In this document: piece by piece, positions 35,311 to 47,160 of the stretch | How positions within the stretch are numbered: position 1 is the stretch's first letter | Layout: each line of letters starts with the position of its first letter | Notes under the pieces: generated by a model | What the model was told of the DNA's origin: nothing | The model's database searches: none | What the model saw: the letters and a program-made list of their open reading frames with translations, nothing else | Position numbers and translations under genes: made by a program | Origin: Voacanga thouarsii | Lineage: Eukaryota > Streptophyta > Magnoliopsida > Gentianales > Apocynaceae | NCBI GenBank assembly: GCA_026120185.1 | Contig: JANUWF010001823.1 | Coordinates: forward strand, 62,001-126,000 | DNA length: 64,000 bases | Direction: 5' to 3'

Positions 35311-35319
35311 AGAATAAAG

Positions 35320-37051
35320 GATCGCGGAAAAATTAAATATGCAGCAGAAGATAGCAAATTAAAATTTTTTTTCGAGCTAAAGTCTTGGAATACTTACTTC
35401 TAGGGCGATTAACTTTAATAACTGGAGTCGACTTCGGGTTCGATGACGCTTGTTGAACAGGAATGTCTACTTGTTCCTTAGGGACACTAGCTAACCATGG
35501 GCTCATTTGCATTAAATACTTACTATGTTTGCAAGCTCCTGACCTTCTAGAGTATTCTCTAATCACTACGGACCTCTACCAGCGAAAGTAGAATTAGGGT
35601 AAAGAAAATTTGAACAAAAATGGAAGAGCTAAACATTAAGGAAAAACAAAGGAAAACCAAATTAAGAAAAACGACGGCTGTTTTTTCAAAGAAAAAGAAA
35701 CGAAAAACTCCTTTTTTTGTGTAATTTTCGGTCAACATTAATAGCACACGAAAATCCCTTTTTAATTATTAGCTTTCCTTTTTCTTTTTAGAAACAAAAC
35801 AGCCACCCATATTTCTTTGTTTCCTTTTTCCTCTTTTCCTTTTTCTTCTTTTACATGGCTACTTCTATCCAAACCCTGATGGGTCTTGTTATCTTAATTA
35901 GTCATTGACCAATGACTAATTACATAGCTCAATAATTAATTAATTAATTCACTTGGGCCTAATATTAAAATTATTCAAGATAATTAATTAATAAAACAAT
36001 TAATTAAATTATCTCTTTTATTAATTAATTAAACTACTTGGGCCCAAGATAATTAATTAATAAACTAATTAATTAAATTAGCCCAAATAAATAAATAATT
36101 GGACTCCTAGAATAATTCTTCCAATAATAAATTTATCCAATAAGCCCATATAGTAAAAAAAATTTACTAAGATTATTTGAGCTACTCTGGAGAGCAAAAG
36201 ACATATTATTCTTTACTACTAAAATGATCAAAATACCCCTACTAATAAATAGTTGTATTTTAATCATTTTAAATATTCCACTTATCACCATATAGAAATA
36301 TTAACCCTGAGAATAATATTGCAAGTGTAGTGTCTTTGACCTACAGGTATACAAAAATACCCTTCCACGTAAAACCTGTCATTGAGATAGAAAAATAGTA
36401 CTAACATCGTTCTCAATGACATCTACCATCCTTTGATAAATAGTCCAATAATCCACGACTTTCAGTACATATCCACTTATTATAGGGAGCTACCCAAAAG
36501 TGTACATACTTAGTCATGTTTCGTAGGACCTTAGATTATTAGATTATCTCGAACAATTATAAGGGGGTGATTTCTTCTTGTAATGAAGCATAAAAACTCT
36601 ATTGTATAAGCCCGTCTTAATTAACTAGAGTCATACACCCAACGTACAAGGTTATTGGCCTTGCGATAAGACCTCACCTAACATACATCAAAGTGTACAA
36701 GTTCAGGTTTACTAGACCACCAACTTATACTCAAGTCCTAGGGTACTCGTCCACACAGTAACTACGATAAACCAATCTTTATTTATTTTAATACTTTACT
36801 AAAGATTATTATCACGTGGTCAAATTCTATGTATTCTGAATATGCTTATACTATTGGTGCGAGTGGACTATCACTGGTTACAAGTAAATCATTTCCCATT
36901 TAGAAACCATAGTATAATTATCTAAACTTTGATAAAGTGTCGAGCTTTATCAATCGATCAAGAAGAATATATTTTTTTTTCACTTATGTGTTAGTAGCCC
37001 ATAATCTACACCTTACTATGAAAGCACAATCCAATCACGTAGATTACTTAT
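35320..37051. other. Unassigned AT-rich insertion between CACTA and SIRE
   Basis: Replaces the transposase 3' end right after the LAEE residues. It contains many TTAATTAATT blocks (35930-36080) and no coding domain. The left end (GATCGCGGAAAAATTAAATA) resembles the reverse of a copia LTR 3' end, so this may be a reverse-oriented LTR of a family with no other copy here, with its right part displaced by the SIRE insertion. The open frames at 35333-35747 are unsupported. Confidence 0.4.
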
Positions 37052-38375
37052 TGAAAAACCTTAGAGGGGGTGAATAAGGTTTTTGACAAACAAATGCAGA
37101 TTAAAAATTTTGGTTCCTTAAAAACTTAAACTGTATAGAAGAAATGCTTCGTGGCTTCAAGAGTACTTTGCGACTTCAAGAGAGTGGGTAAATGTCTTTT
37201 AAATCAGCATGAATCAGCATAAAATGATAAGAAAATGTTATGAAATAAAGATGGGCAGTTGAGATGTCAAGGACAAATTTAAATCAGAATCCAATAGTTA
37301 TAATAAGCCACTGATTTTAACCAAAAAAAAAAGAAGCAACATTTAAGGTTAGAAGACAGTGAAAATATAGTGAAGAAATTTAGGCAAATAGCACAAGAAA
37401 ATATTCAAGGATTTATAGTGGTTCGATCCAAAAATGATCTACATCCACTGCCTTAAATTGTCACTTAAGAATTTCAACACAACTCACTAAAAACCATTTC
37501 CCAACTCAATGGTGGTTGGTGACACCAATCTTACATAAGAGGATCATCACACTTGGTTTTACTCCCAACCTCTTTACACACAACAATCAAGGCTCACCTC
37601 AACTGGGTTTTACCTTCTTAACATTGATACAAAGTGGATTTGAAAGAGAGTACAGAGATAGTTTATAGATTGAGCAGAATATGAGCAATTAAGCACCAAC
37701 ACTTTTTACCTTTAGAATAATTTTGTTTCACTTTGAAGAACAAATGAAAAGGGATATTTTTGTATTCTAAAGTGTAAGAATGTTTTTGGGAAAGATTGCA
37801 CAAAAATCTGCTTCAAAATCGAGTTCTAAAGACTTTTATAGTAACTAAACCCGAAGTTCCAACGGCTAGTAACCACTAGTTACTTTATGTCAAGATTTTA
37901 GATTTACAGAGTGGAAGGATATCCGTCCAAAATGTGAGTAAAAAGCAGCACTTTTTTAAGCAAAAACATTTTGAAAAATGCTACAGATCATTGGATGGAA
38001 TTTTGGATTCGGAGATCTATCCAAACTACTCTATCCAAACATCTGAAGACCTACTCTTTGAAATCATTTTATTTATGTGCTTCAAGGTAAAAACAAATTT
38101 AACATAAGGTAAAAAGATATAGGAATTTACAAATAATACCTTAACAATGATTCCTCGTCATAGTTCTTTCACAAAGACTTCACGATTTGCAAGCTCTCAA
38201 GTTGAAGTTATACTTGACTTGGATTTCATTGCTCAAGAGTTGCTTAGCAGTCATATTTGCATACCTTTGGAAGAATTGAGATTAAACATATCTTATCAAA
38301 TATAAATCACATAAGTTAGTCCTCATCAATGTTTGTCATAAGTCAAAATACAGGAGAATGCCCTAAGGGCTAACA
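37052..38375 (-). repeat. SIRE 3' LTR
   Basis: Plus-strand start TGAAAAACCTTAGAGG and end GGGCTAACA; 1324 bp. Collinear with 48651-48677 plus 50090-51094. Directly right of it the minus strand reads a purine-rich tract AAAAAAGGGAGAGAT. The left flank is CTTAT; the partner duplication is outside the window. Confidence 0.9.
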
Positions 38376-39639
38376 ATCTCTCCCTTTTTTAGTGATGACA
38401 AACTTGATGGGATTGAGATATAAAAATAATAATATGTACAGTATGGACATGTCAGTCCGTGAGAAATAATAATATTTTTAACTAAAATGCATTCTCTCAT
38501 TATAGGGCTCAAAGAGTGCTTATGAGATTAAGATAAGAAAAATGAAATATAGTCTCATAAACATAGCTAAATGACCTTATGGCCCAACCAACCTACTTAT
38601 CCTCATTCCTTTCATAAAAAGGACTATTTCTCAAGGAAATAGCCAAATAGTAGTCACAAAAAGAATATGTATGGATATATACATGAGGAGGTGTAGAAGA
38701 TAGATCATAAAAGTAATACTTCCCCTATGTATGTGCATATATGAACAGTAGTTAGAAAGATACTAGCTATGAAGTGCGTTTGAAAATAAGATTGGATTTC
38801 AAGGTTTTGGACTTCCAAAACATGCGTCCAAAATGGGTTAATATAAAGTAGAAGATAGCCTTTTTAAAAAGTCATTTTTAAATTGATATTTTGGATTGAA
38901 GAAATACAAGTCCAAAACTCCCCCTGTGTATGTGTAGGGTAAAAAAAAATTCAATTGTAAAGATCAATGATGTTCCTAGAATTGACCGAACTTATCATTC
39001 AAATAAAATTGCATATCATAACTATAGTCAAAACAAATAATCCAACCTAATCTTCAATTTCCTGAGTCCATAATGATAACTTCTCAACATAGTCTCCATC
39101 AAGTTATAGCACCAAATTCTTCACAGTTTGCATTCTTCAATTCATGACCATAAGCAGTCACAATTCATCTCAAATCATATGAATGTATCCCAATTCATCA
39201 CAATCACAAATTTTCCAATCCATAGTTATAATCACAATTTCATCACAATCACAATCCATCATATACATTCTCATATTCTCATGGTCACAATCAAAATTTT
39301 TCCCAATTCATCTCAGACCATATTTCTCCCCCTTTGTCATCGATAAAAAAAAAAAAAAAAAAAGGCAGAAGAGAAACAATAAGATATCAAACAGAGATAT
39401 GGTGCAGAAATTAAGTTAGAGAAAATAGAGTTAGGGTGTAGATTGTCATTCCCTGGTCGAAACAATAATCATATAATAAAAAAGGATTAGCAGGAGATTA
39501 GTGCAAAAGAAAATTTTTCAATATCTAGAGCAACAAGCATTAAATTTGTTCATCAAAAGAAAATAATAAAATTGTTTAGGCTTAGGAGGTCAGTAGGCAG
39601 CAGTCATAATTTGCTAGTTAGGAAATGTGGATGGTCATA
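38376..39639 (-). mobile_element. SIRE 3' untranslated region
   Basis: Non-coding sequence between the extra ORF and the polypurine tract, with an A-run at 39347-39364. The repeated CACAATCA/TTCATCACAA blocks at 39120-39310 give spurious open frames. No domain seen. Confidence 0.55.
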
Positions 39640-40010
39640 GGCTTAGTGCCGACATACTTCTTGGAATGCTGTCCAACAATTCTGCTGGATTTTCTCTTGA
39701 CTACCACATGCATCTGGCATTTTCTATAGGAGCTTCCAGGTATTGCTGGCTTGGGGGCTTGCAATGCATCTGTAGAGGCAGTAGATGCGGTAACTTGACT
39801 CTCCTTTCCTCTATCTTTCTCACTGTCTTTTGCTTCCTCTATTTCTCTTTCGTTTTCTTTTGCTGCTACACCTCTTGGTCAGTCTATTTACTAGTCACTT
39901 CTTCAACTTGGGGAGAGGCAGTTTCTTTTCCAAGCATTTGTTCTTGAGAAGGAGCCTGTTCATTTGGGACTCCCTTAGTAGTCTTTTCCACTTTCTTTTC
40001 CTACACATTC
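39640..40010 (-). pseudogene. SIRE 3' extra ORF, C-terminal part
   Basis: Minus-strand sequence EKKVEKTTKGVPNEQAPS, ASPQVEEVTS and Lys/Glu-rich stretches continue the extra ORF interrupted by solo LTR A. Stops and shifts occur. The plus-strand frame at 39627-39947 is its shadow. Confidence 0.55.
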
Positions 40011-43000
40011 TATAATACCCCGCCCAAAACCACCTTTGACCTATGGGGAAAAAGTCATGCATTGCATAGTATTTTGCATTTCATGTGATATTTTAAAATT
40101 ATACTTGCATGGGTGCATGTGATTTTCAAGGTTACTCTTGCATTAATTTATTTGAGGGAAATAATTGTGTTGTCACATTGATTGGAAATTGTTTTGGGTA
40201 AAATTTAGTAGAGGAAATGGAGGGATGAGAACTAAAGTGAAAAGAATTTCTTAGAGATATATTAGCATTGGAGTTGATTTGGAATAGCGGTTAGGTTTGG
40301 TGATTATCCCTTGGTGACCCAAGTTCGAATCTTACCTCTTGCGAATCTTAGCTTTCTTTTTGAATTCTTTTTCTAGGTTTCTTCATGCCTTGGCCAAAAA
40401 ACCCCTAGCTATTCTCTTGAATTTCAGAGCCATCTTCTTAGGGGGATATGTCTCCATATTTATCTCCTAAATTCAAGAATTTTTTATAAGGATAAAGACT
40501 AAATTTTATTTCAGCTTTTATCCTCTTTGATTTTTGAAAATTCTAGTTAGAGCAATTAAATTCCAGCTTGTTTTTAATTCATCGGATTTTATATTAGTTA
40601 GCTTGAATTAATTTTTTATTTTGCTAGCAAAATATCTTGTTGATTTTGAACATAGAACCCTAACTAAAAATCTGGAAATTTTTCCAGCTTTGTGCCGCCA
40701 CCTTTGGAGCACTCCTAGCTCAACACAAAATCTCCCAAGACTAGGGAATCTTATCCTAAATCCTCTTGTAAATCAGGTTTTATTCTAATCCTAAAATAAA
40801 TTAGATTTTGTTCCTCATCTCTTGCAGTTTTTCGGTCAGCCTTGTGCATGCACAAGCTGCACGAAAATCCTGCACTCCTAAGGCTATCCAAACTCTTCTA
40901 AACCTAGTTCAAATCACCTAAAACACCTCTCACCAATCTAGATTATTTTAGCTACTCAAATCAGATTTTTATCCCCCACAATTTCCAGAATTTCAGCCAG
41001 CTTGTGCACAAGAATTTCGGCCAGCATAGTGCACAGAATTTTGGTTAGTTTGTGCACTCCATATCAAATGAAATTCTGCATTCCAAGACATACCAAAACT
41101 CCTTGTTGATTAAGCCAATTTATAGAACCGAAATCCCTCACTTTTCTTCTCTGATTTGCGGTAGAACAACAACCAAAATAGCCCAGAATTTTTCCTCTTT
41201 TGTTCACCAATTTTCGCACAGCATACACACCCTTCTTGCACAGAATTTTTGATTGTCAAAACTCACTCAAACTCCTTCTAGTTTTGGACAAAAACCTGAA
41301 CACACACAACCCTATCCTTGAGCACTATTTCGGCTAGCCTAGGGGAGCAATCCCAGATTATTTTTCTCCCCTTACCCTCTCTGGATTTCGGCCAACAATT
41401 AGGTACAGCAAGCTGCCAGATTTTCGGCCTTGCTGCCAAGGAAGTCTAGAGCTGTTAGGAGACCTTCATAACATCAACTTCCAACCCGAAATCAAACTCT
41501 CCTAACCTTAAATCAAGTTAGCCGTCCACTCCCTCCTTGCTGTATGAAAATTCTAGAAAACTCTCCCTGCAATTTTCAAAAAACACAAGAGTAATCCCTA
41601 GCAAAAATCAAACACACCTTAAGGTAAGCAAAAAATCCTCTCAACCTCTCGATTCCTTTCTTCCATTGATTCTTCTCTTTTTCTTCTCTTGAACCACGCC
41701 ATATAAGGGCTGATCTCACCTTTCTTTCTTAACTTTTGGTCAAGAGGAGCAAAGAAGGCAGCTTTTCTTTTCTTCTCAAACGAACTCGGGACGATCACCA
41801 TAGGAGCATCGAGATTTTGTTAATCTGGTGGTTGTAAGGGAAAGGAATTCTTACCCTTGAGGTCGAAGCTAAGGTTTAATGTGATTCATGATGTCTATGG
41901 AAGTATGATAGCATGATGAATGTGTTTAGGTAGGATGGATGAATATTTTGAGATGAGTATCGTATCAAGAATGTTCAATAGATAGCGATGCTATGTTTGA
42001 TGTGATAATGATGGATGTGAATTGTGATGGTTAAGTCAAAACCTTTTTGATATATTGTTCATATCTTTGACGGATATATGGTCTGGGTCTATGTACTTTG
42101 AGGAAGGGGGTAATTTATTTGAAGTTAGATAATGGATCGTGAGTTGTTATGGGTGTAAATGAGTTTAAATGCAAGCTTGAGTCAATTGAGACCCTGATAA
42201 TGATATTATGTGATTCTAGATCAGGAGGTTATCTAAAGGAAGCGAGCAGTTGATTTTTATCTTGTTTATCTGAGACGTATCAAGTAAGTCCTTGCATAAA
42301 CTCTTTTGTTAAATGCTTATGGTAGCAAGTCGAATGTTGTAAAACTTTGTAAAGCTATTGTTGATCTATGATTATTTGGGATGTAAACGTGGATGTGTAT
42401 TCTCCAAATGGTTTTGTCAAACTAATATCGTTATCAAGAACTGTTCTTTCTCTTAAACATTTTAGAAAACTCTTTTTAAAGAAAACCACATTTTATAAAG
42501 CCAAGGTATGGAATTATTATAAACTAGGAATTGATGGCTATATTCGTTGAGTACTCAATAAGGGTAGGCTAACAATACAATCCTTGGAGAGCGTGAGTGA
42601 GTCTTTTAGCAGGCGGCCACCTCCAGAAGATAAGCTCCGCTTGAGAAGGCGACAGTATTGGTTGGTCAGGCCGGTCCGAGCTAGCATTTGTACCTAGTAA
42701 GATATTCTTTATTTTCCTGGCATGGACACTCGGATGGTTTTGTTGGGTGAAGAGATGGAGGAGTATCTTACCCGGTGGGCCGTACACCCACCTTTGATCA
42801 GAACTCTCAAAGTGTGGTAATCTAATCCTGTCATGGTGCACAAAGTGTGGTGCCTTGACCGTTCTCTTATCATGGGAGCCCAAAGTGTAGCGCCATGACT
42901 GTTTTTGTCGAGTGGATGATTTATTTTGTACAAAGTGTGACAATGAGAAAACTCCACTTCTTGCAAAGAGAAATTATTTATGACTTGCTAAATATTTCTG

Positions 43001-43388
43001 TAAATATTTTCAATTATGCATACACGAACTGTTTAAAGTACCATGTGCACACACAGGACTTACTGAGATGTTAATCTCACACCGTTTTATATCATGTTTT
43101 CAGGAGATTGATTATGCTAAGCAAGCGGGATGTGTAATAGTGGGAGTTTTTGTTATTTTCATTATGTTTTGAGAAACAATTGTTGATTTATGCTTCTGGA
43201 ACTGATGTATGCTTTTGTTTAGATTTGCTCCAGGTTGAGCCTGATGTAATAAGAGTTTTCCTTTATTTATCTAAGTTTGATTTCTTTTGGTTGACTTTAT
43301 CTTTTGTACCTCGTTTTAAAGATCCCTTGTCCTCGGAAGGTGGCGACATCCCCGCCCTCTTTAGGGTACGTAGTTGGGGGGTGTTACA
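40011..43388 (+). mobile_element. Long gypsy solo LTR A (3378 bp, TSD CATTC)
   Basis: Starts TATAATACCCCGCCC (canonical TG mutated to TA) and ends GGGGGGTGTTACA, flanked by perfect CATTC at 40006-40010 and 43389-43393. It shares 3'-half blocks with the 4.4-kb LTRs B/D, C and E, for example GAGTACTCAATAAGGGTAGG (42550), repeated CAAAGTGTGG motifs (42785-42940) and GACATCCCCGCCC before the end. LTRs with TGTAACACCCC-type ends and this length fit the chromovirus (Tekay/Del-like) lineage. No coding region; small open frames are noise. Confidence 0.9.
42780..42945. repeat. CAAAGTGTG-repeat array in LTR A
   Basis: Four copies of CAAAGTGTGG/CAAAGTGTAG/CAAAGTGTGA spaced about 40-50 bp apart, each followed by a TGACC/TGACT-like block. 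The related LTRs C and D carry two copies each (59551-59610, 62555-62608). The conserved position makes them candidate enhancer-type repeats. Confidence 0.65.
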
Positions 43389-43393
43389 CATTC

Positions 43394-44645
43394 CTTAATC
43401 TAGTTCCTAAAATCTGCAACTCAATTATAATTTCTGTCCGAAATCCATCAAAATTTTTAGCCAAACTGCTTAAAGCATTCAAGATGCTTTGAGTCAGACC
43501 ACTTTTCTCAATCTTTTGCTTGCCCTTATTTGAGGATTCTTCTCCTATTTCAGGCTTTCGTTTTATTCCTATTTGGGCAGCAGGTGCAGTCTTCTTTCCT
43601 TCGGCCTTGATTTTGATACATTTTTCCTTTTCCTCATCCGACACATCTCTAAGCAAGACCCATTCCTTGTTCACTTGTACAAATCCCATTTTCTCAAAGG
43701 ACTCCATGCTGTACATATTTATCTTAAGATGTCCAGGAGTACAAGTACTGAAATTCACATTGAAATGCCTGAAGACTTTGGTCAAGAAATTACCGTACGG
43801 TAGTGCCTTGTGAGATATATTTCTTGACTGAAGCATAAGCTTTACTGCTAGAAAACTAAAACTGATCTGTCTTCACTCAAACAGGGCTAACATCAGGATC
43901 ATTTGCATGATACTCATGGATATTTTATGCCTAAAACTTGGATCAACAGTAGTAGACACCATATGGTGCAGGATCCTTCCAGAACCATTCAACCACTTTG
44001 AATTTCTGTCACTTGAATTTTTAGAACTTTTCCTTCTAGTAAACCTTGCCTCAAGCCTTTCCAAGTCAAATAGGTCTTATTCTTCTAGAAATTTGTTCAA
44101 TCTCCATCTCTGACTCCAAAAATTCGATTCAACAACCGATAGTCAAATTCCATGTTTACTGAGCCTACTGTAGAGGTGTACCATTGCACCATAACACCTT
44201 CCCCAGTCTCCTCAAACTTTCCCTTTTTCAAGTTCTCATGAAACTTCTAAACCAGAAAGGTGTATATCTTCTCATCTATTGACAACAAAGCCCCCCATCT
44301 AAGATTCTCAAACATATTCAAGATGTTAGAAAAGTTTTAAAATGCCTCAGCATCAACCCGATATCTAGAGACCACAATCCTATTTCTGGATAACCAGCTA
44401 TTAAATTCAAACTCACATTTTAGATCAAGAAATTGAGGTACCTATACCTCAAAGCTATCTAGTACGGGAAGCTATGTTGATGAGTCGGATTGCGAAGCTG
44501 TTTCTTTAGCAATAATTTTCTTTCATTTCAGTTTGGTGGCTAGTTGTGTGGCTGTAGCAGCTTTCGTCTTAGCCATGACTTTGCTTTTCTTGCCCTTCTT
44601 TGCCTTTTGTTCGGTTCTTTTGTCTAATTTTGGTAGTTTTGCCAT
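43394..44645 (-). pseudogene. SIRE 3' extra ORF, N-terminal part (envelope position)
   Basis: Starts ATG at 44645 with a basic stretch (MAKLPKLDKRTEQKAKKGKK ... MAKT). It continues through FEFNSWLSRNRIVVSRYRVD, ENLRWGALLSIDEKIYTFLV, MVQWYTSTVGSVNMEFDYRL and, after a frame change near 44060, ERLEARFTRRKSSKNS and LPYGNFLTKVFRHFNVNFST (43384-43836), into a Lys/Glu-rich tail. SIRE elements carry an ORF at this place, downstream of RNase H, sometimes called envelope-like. The sequence here looks more like the 'putative plant transposon protein' type, but this is a judgement by eye. Split at 43388 by solo LTR A. Confidence 0.6.
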
Positions 44646-45129
44646 GGCAGAAGTGGAAAGAAGATGAAGGATTTTTTCTTTCATTGGAGAGGATAAAGAT
44701 ATAAAGTGAGAGAAGCAAAGAGATCAATGGTGGTTTAAGATTTCTAGGAGAGAGAAAAATAACCTTTTTGTGATTTCCTAGGTTCTAGAGTAGATAAGTA
44801 CAATCAAGTACCCTTAATCAGAGATTTGCACCAGAGATAGGGTCACCTGTTTTTTTTTAAAAGTACAGACATTTTGAAAATTCAAAAAGTGGGTTCTGGA
44901 CTTATGCTCTTCTTCATCCGAATATTTTAAAAAATTAGCTTTACACAATTTTGGGCTGCTGCTAATTTAGACTCAGATTGAGTCCAAATTTGTTCGTCCA
45001 AAAATCGAATGAGAGATATTTTGTTGAGGGTATTTTGGATTCAAGTTTCTTGAATATTGCATCCAAAATCTCCATCTGAAAGGTGTGTCTTCAGAAGTTC
45101 TGCAAGAATGAACAAACAAATCCTTGACA
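44646..45129 (-). mobile_element. SIRE spacer between RNase H and extra ORF
   Basis: AT-rich, no domain seen. Consistent with the untranslated gap between pol and the extra ORF. Confidence 0.5.
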
Positions 45130-45754
45130 AAGTTGTTAGTTACATAATTTTGATAATTCTAAAACCCCTTCTCAAATGATTGAATCTATCTTTAGCCAGA
45201 GGTTTAGTGATGACGTCTGCAAGCTATTCATCAGTTGAAATATATTCAACACACATATCACCCTTAAGCACATAATCTCTAATAAAATGATACTTAATTT
45301 CAATGTGCTTAGTTCTAGAATGCTGAAAATGATTTTTGATTAAATTGATAGCCCTAGTATTATCACATAAGATAGGCATGCAATTGAAATTTAAACCAAA
45401 GTCAAGTTAGGTGTTTTTCATCCACAAAATTTGAGTGCAACAACTACCAGCTGCTATGTATTCAACTTCAATTGTTGAAAGAGAGACACAAGCTTGTTTT
45501 TTGCTATACCAGGAGATAAAAGAGTGTCCAAGAAATTGACAGTGTCCACTGGTACTTTTTCTCTCAACATTGCAACTGGCATAGTTGGCATCCGTATATC
45601 CTATAAGATCAAATGAATCAGTTCATGGATACTACAAGCCATAATCATGTGTTCTAATTAAGTATCTAAGGATCCATTTTATAGCACATAGATGAGATTT
45701 GTTTGGACAAGACTAAAATCAAACACAAAGACATACTGAGAACATAATGTCAGG
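45130..45754 (-). pseudogene. SIRE RNase H remnant
   Basis: Minus-strand blocks such as FISWYSKKQACVSLSTIEVE, YIAAGSC and ESRTKHIEI-type sequence identify the copia RNase H following RT. It degrades RNA of the RNA-DNA hybrid during replication. Several stops and frame changes are present. Confidence 0.85.
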
Positions 45755-46640
45755 CTAACTGACAGTAAGATAAAAAAGACTTCCTATCATACCTCTATAT
45801 TTTGATTTATCTACTTTTTTACCTTTCTCCTCTTTATCAAGCTTTAACGATGTGCTTATCGGTGTACCTATTTCTTTTGCTTTATTCATACCAAACCTCT
45901 TGAGCAGTTCCTTAGTATACTTTGGTTTATTCAAGAAAATTCCATAATTGATTTTCTTGATTTGAAAACCAAGAAAGAAATTAAGTTCTCCCATCATGCT
46001 AATTTTAAATTCTTGTTGCATTGTCTTGGTAATTTTCTTGCACAAAGAATCATTAGTAGCTTCAAAAATAATATCATCAACATATATTGCACAATTAAGA
46101 TATCACCAGAATTTTCAGATTTGATAAATAATGTGGTGTCAACTAAGCCTCTTAAAAAGCCTTTTGATAGAAGAAAACCACTAGGCCTTTTATACCATGC
46201 TCTTGGAGCTTATTTTAAACAATAGAGGGTTTTGGAGAATTTAAAAACATGGTTTGGAAAGTGTTCATGAGTAAAACTAGGAGGTAGTTCCACATATACT
46301 TTTTCTTCAATGAAACCATTTAAGAAAGCACTTTTGGCATCCATTTGGCAGAGTATAAAACTTTTGAAAGATGTAAATGTAGGTAATATTCTTATAGACT
46401 CTAACTGAGCAATAGGAGCAAAAGTTTCATCATAATCAATGCCCTCTTCTTAATTGAATCCATGGGCAACTAATGTGGCTTTATTTCTAATAACAATACT
46501 ATGCTCATCAAGTTTGTTTTTGAAAACCCACTTTGTACCAATTATGGTATGGTCAAGTGGTTTAGGCACAAGCTTCCAAACTTGATTCCTTTCAAATTGG
46601 TTTAGCTCTTCTTGCATGGCCATAATCCAAATCTATTATG
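45755..46640 (-). pseudogene. SIRE reverse transcriptase remnant
   Basis: Reads VWKLVPKPLDHTIIGTKWVF, EGIDYDETFAPIAQLESIRI, MDAKSAFLNGFIEEKVYVE, IYVDDIIFEAT (catalytic YVDD intact, about 46070-46100), then MMGELNFFLGFQIKKI and KYRGMIGSLFYLT (45755-46045, open). The wording is typical of the SIRE/Maximus lineage. Stops and small shifts upstream of the final open stretch. Confidence 0.93.
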
Positions 46641-46790
46641 TAAGGCTGCATCAATCCAATTAGGTTCAGTGCTAGAAAGTAGAGCAAAATTATCAACAAA
46701 ATATCGTCTAGTTTTGACTCCACAGCTAAGATCACCGATAATCTATTCTTTTGGATGGACAATTTTATATTTCTAATCTCTTGGCAGATC

Positions 46791-47160
46791 TTAATTCATG
46801 GGCTCTTTAGTCTTTTGATTGATTTCTTTAGCCTGTTGTTCTTCTAATTCATTTTTTTTAGCATGAATATCAAGTGGAGGAGCCATATGGCGCTCACTAC
46901 CCTTTTCTTTTGAGATACCTATATCATCATCATCATCATTTTTAGAAGAATATATGTTTGATTCATCAAACATAATATGTACAGATTTTTTCACACATAA
47001 AATTCTTTTATTGTACACTCTATATGCCTTTTTGTTAGAAGAATATCCACAAAATATACCCTTATCAAATTTGCTATCAAAATTTTCAAGGTTGTCAGGA
47101 GTATTGAGGACAAAACATTTGCATCCAAAAATTTTAAAATATGAAATGTGGTGAGATCAT
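46791..47160 (-). pseudogene. SIRE integrase C-terminal remnant
   Basis: Blocks ISYFKIFGCKCFVLNTPDNL, FCGYSSNKKAYRVYNKRIL and SVHIMFDESN followed by an Asp run, as in the C-terminus of copia integrases. The catalytic core (D,D35E) and zinc domain are missing: at about 47160 the sequence switches to gag. Confidence 0.85.

Larger units (their letters stand above)
28572..35319 (+). mobile_element. CACTA (En/Spm-type) DNA transposon, left end and body
   Basis: The left terminus CACTACTAGAAAAATAGG is typical of CACTA terminal inverted repeats. It is followed within 250 bp by several GTGACAT / ATGACAT subterminal-like repeats in both orientations. A TNP2-type transposase remnant lies at 32953-35310 in the same orientation. 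The right inverted repeat was not found before the SIRE element and is probably beyond the window or lost. A copia solo LTR and a palindromic repeat lie inside. Confidence 0.75.

Noticed and set aside
39627..39947. 106-codon plus-strand frame with apparent signal-anchor-like stretch
   Set aside because: It is antisense to the charged tail of the SIRE extra ORF.
42569..42966. Two overlapping minus-strand frames of 124 and 85 codons
   Set aside because: They lie wholly in solo LTR A across its CAAAGTGTG repeats; no domain, and not kept open in LTRs C and D.
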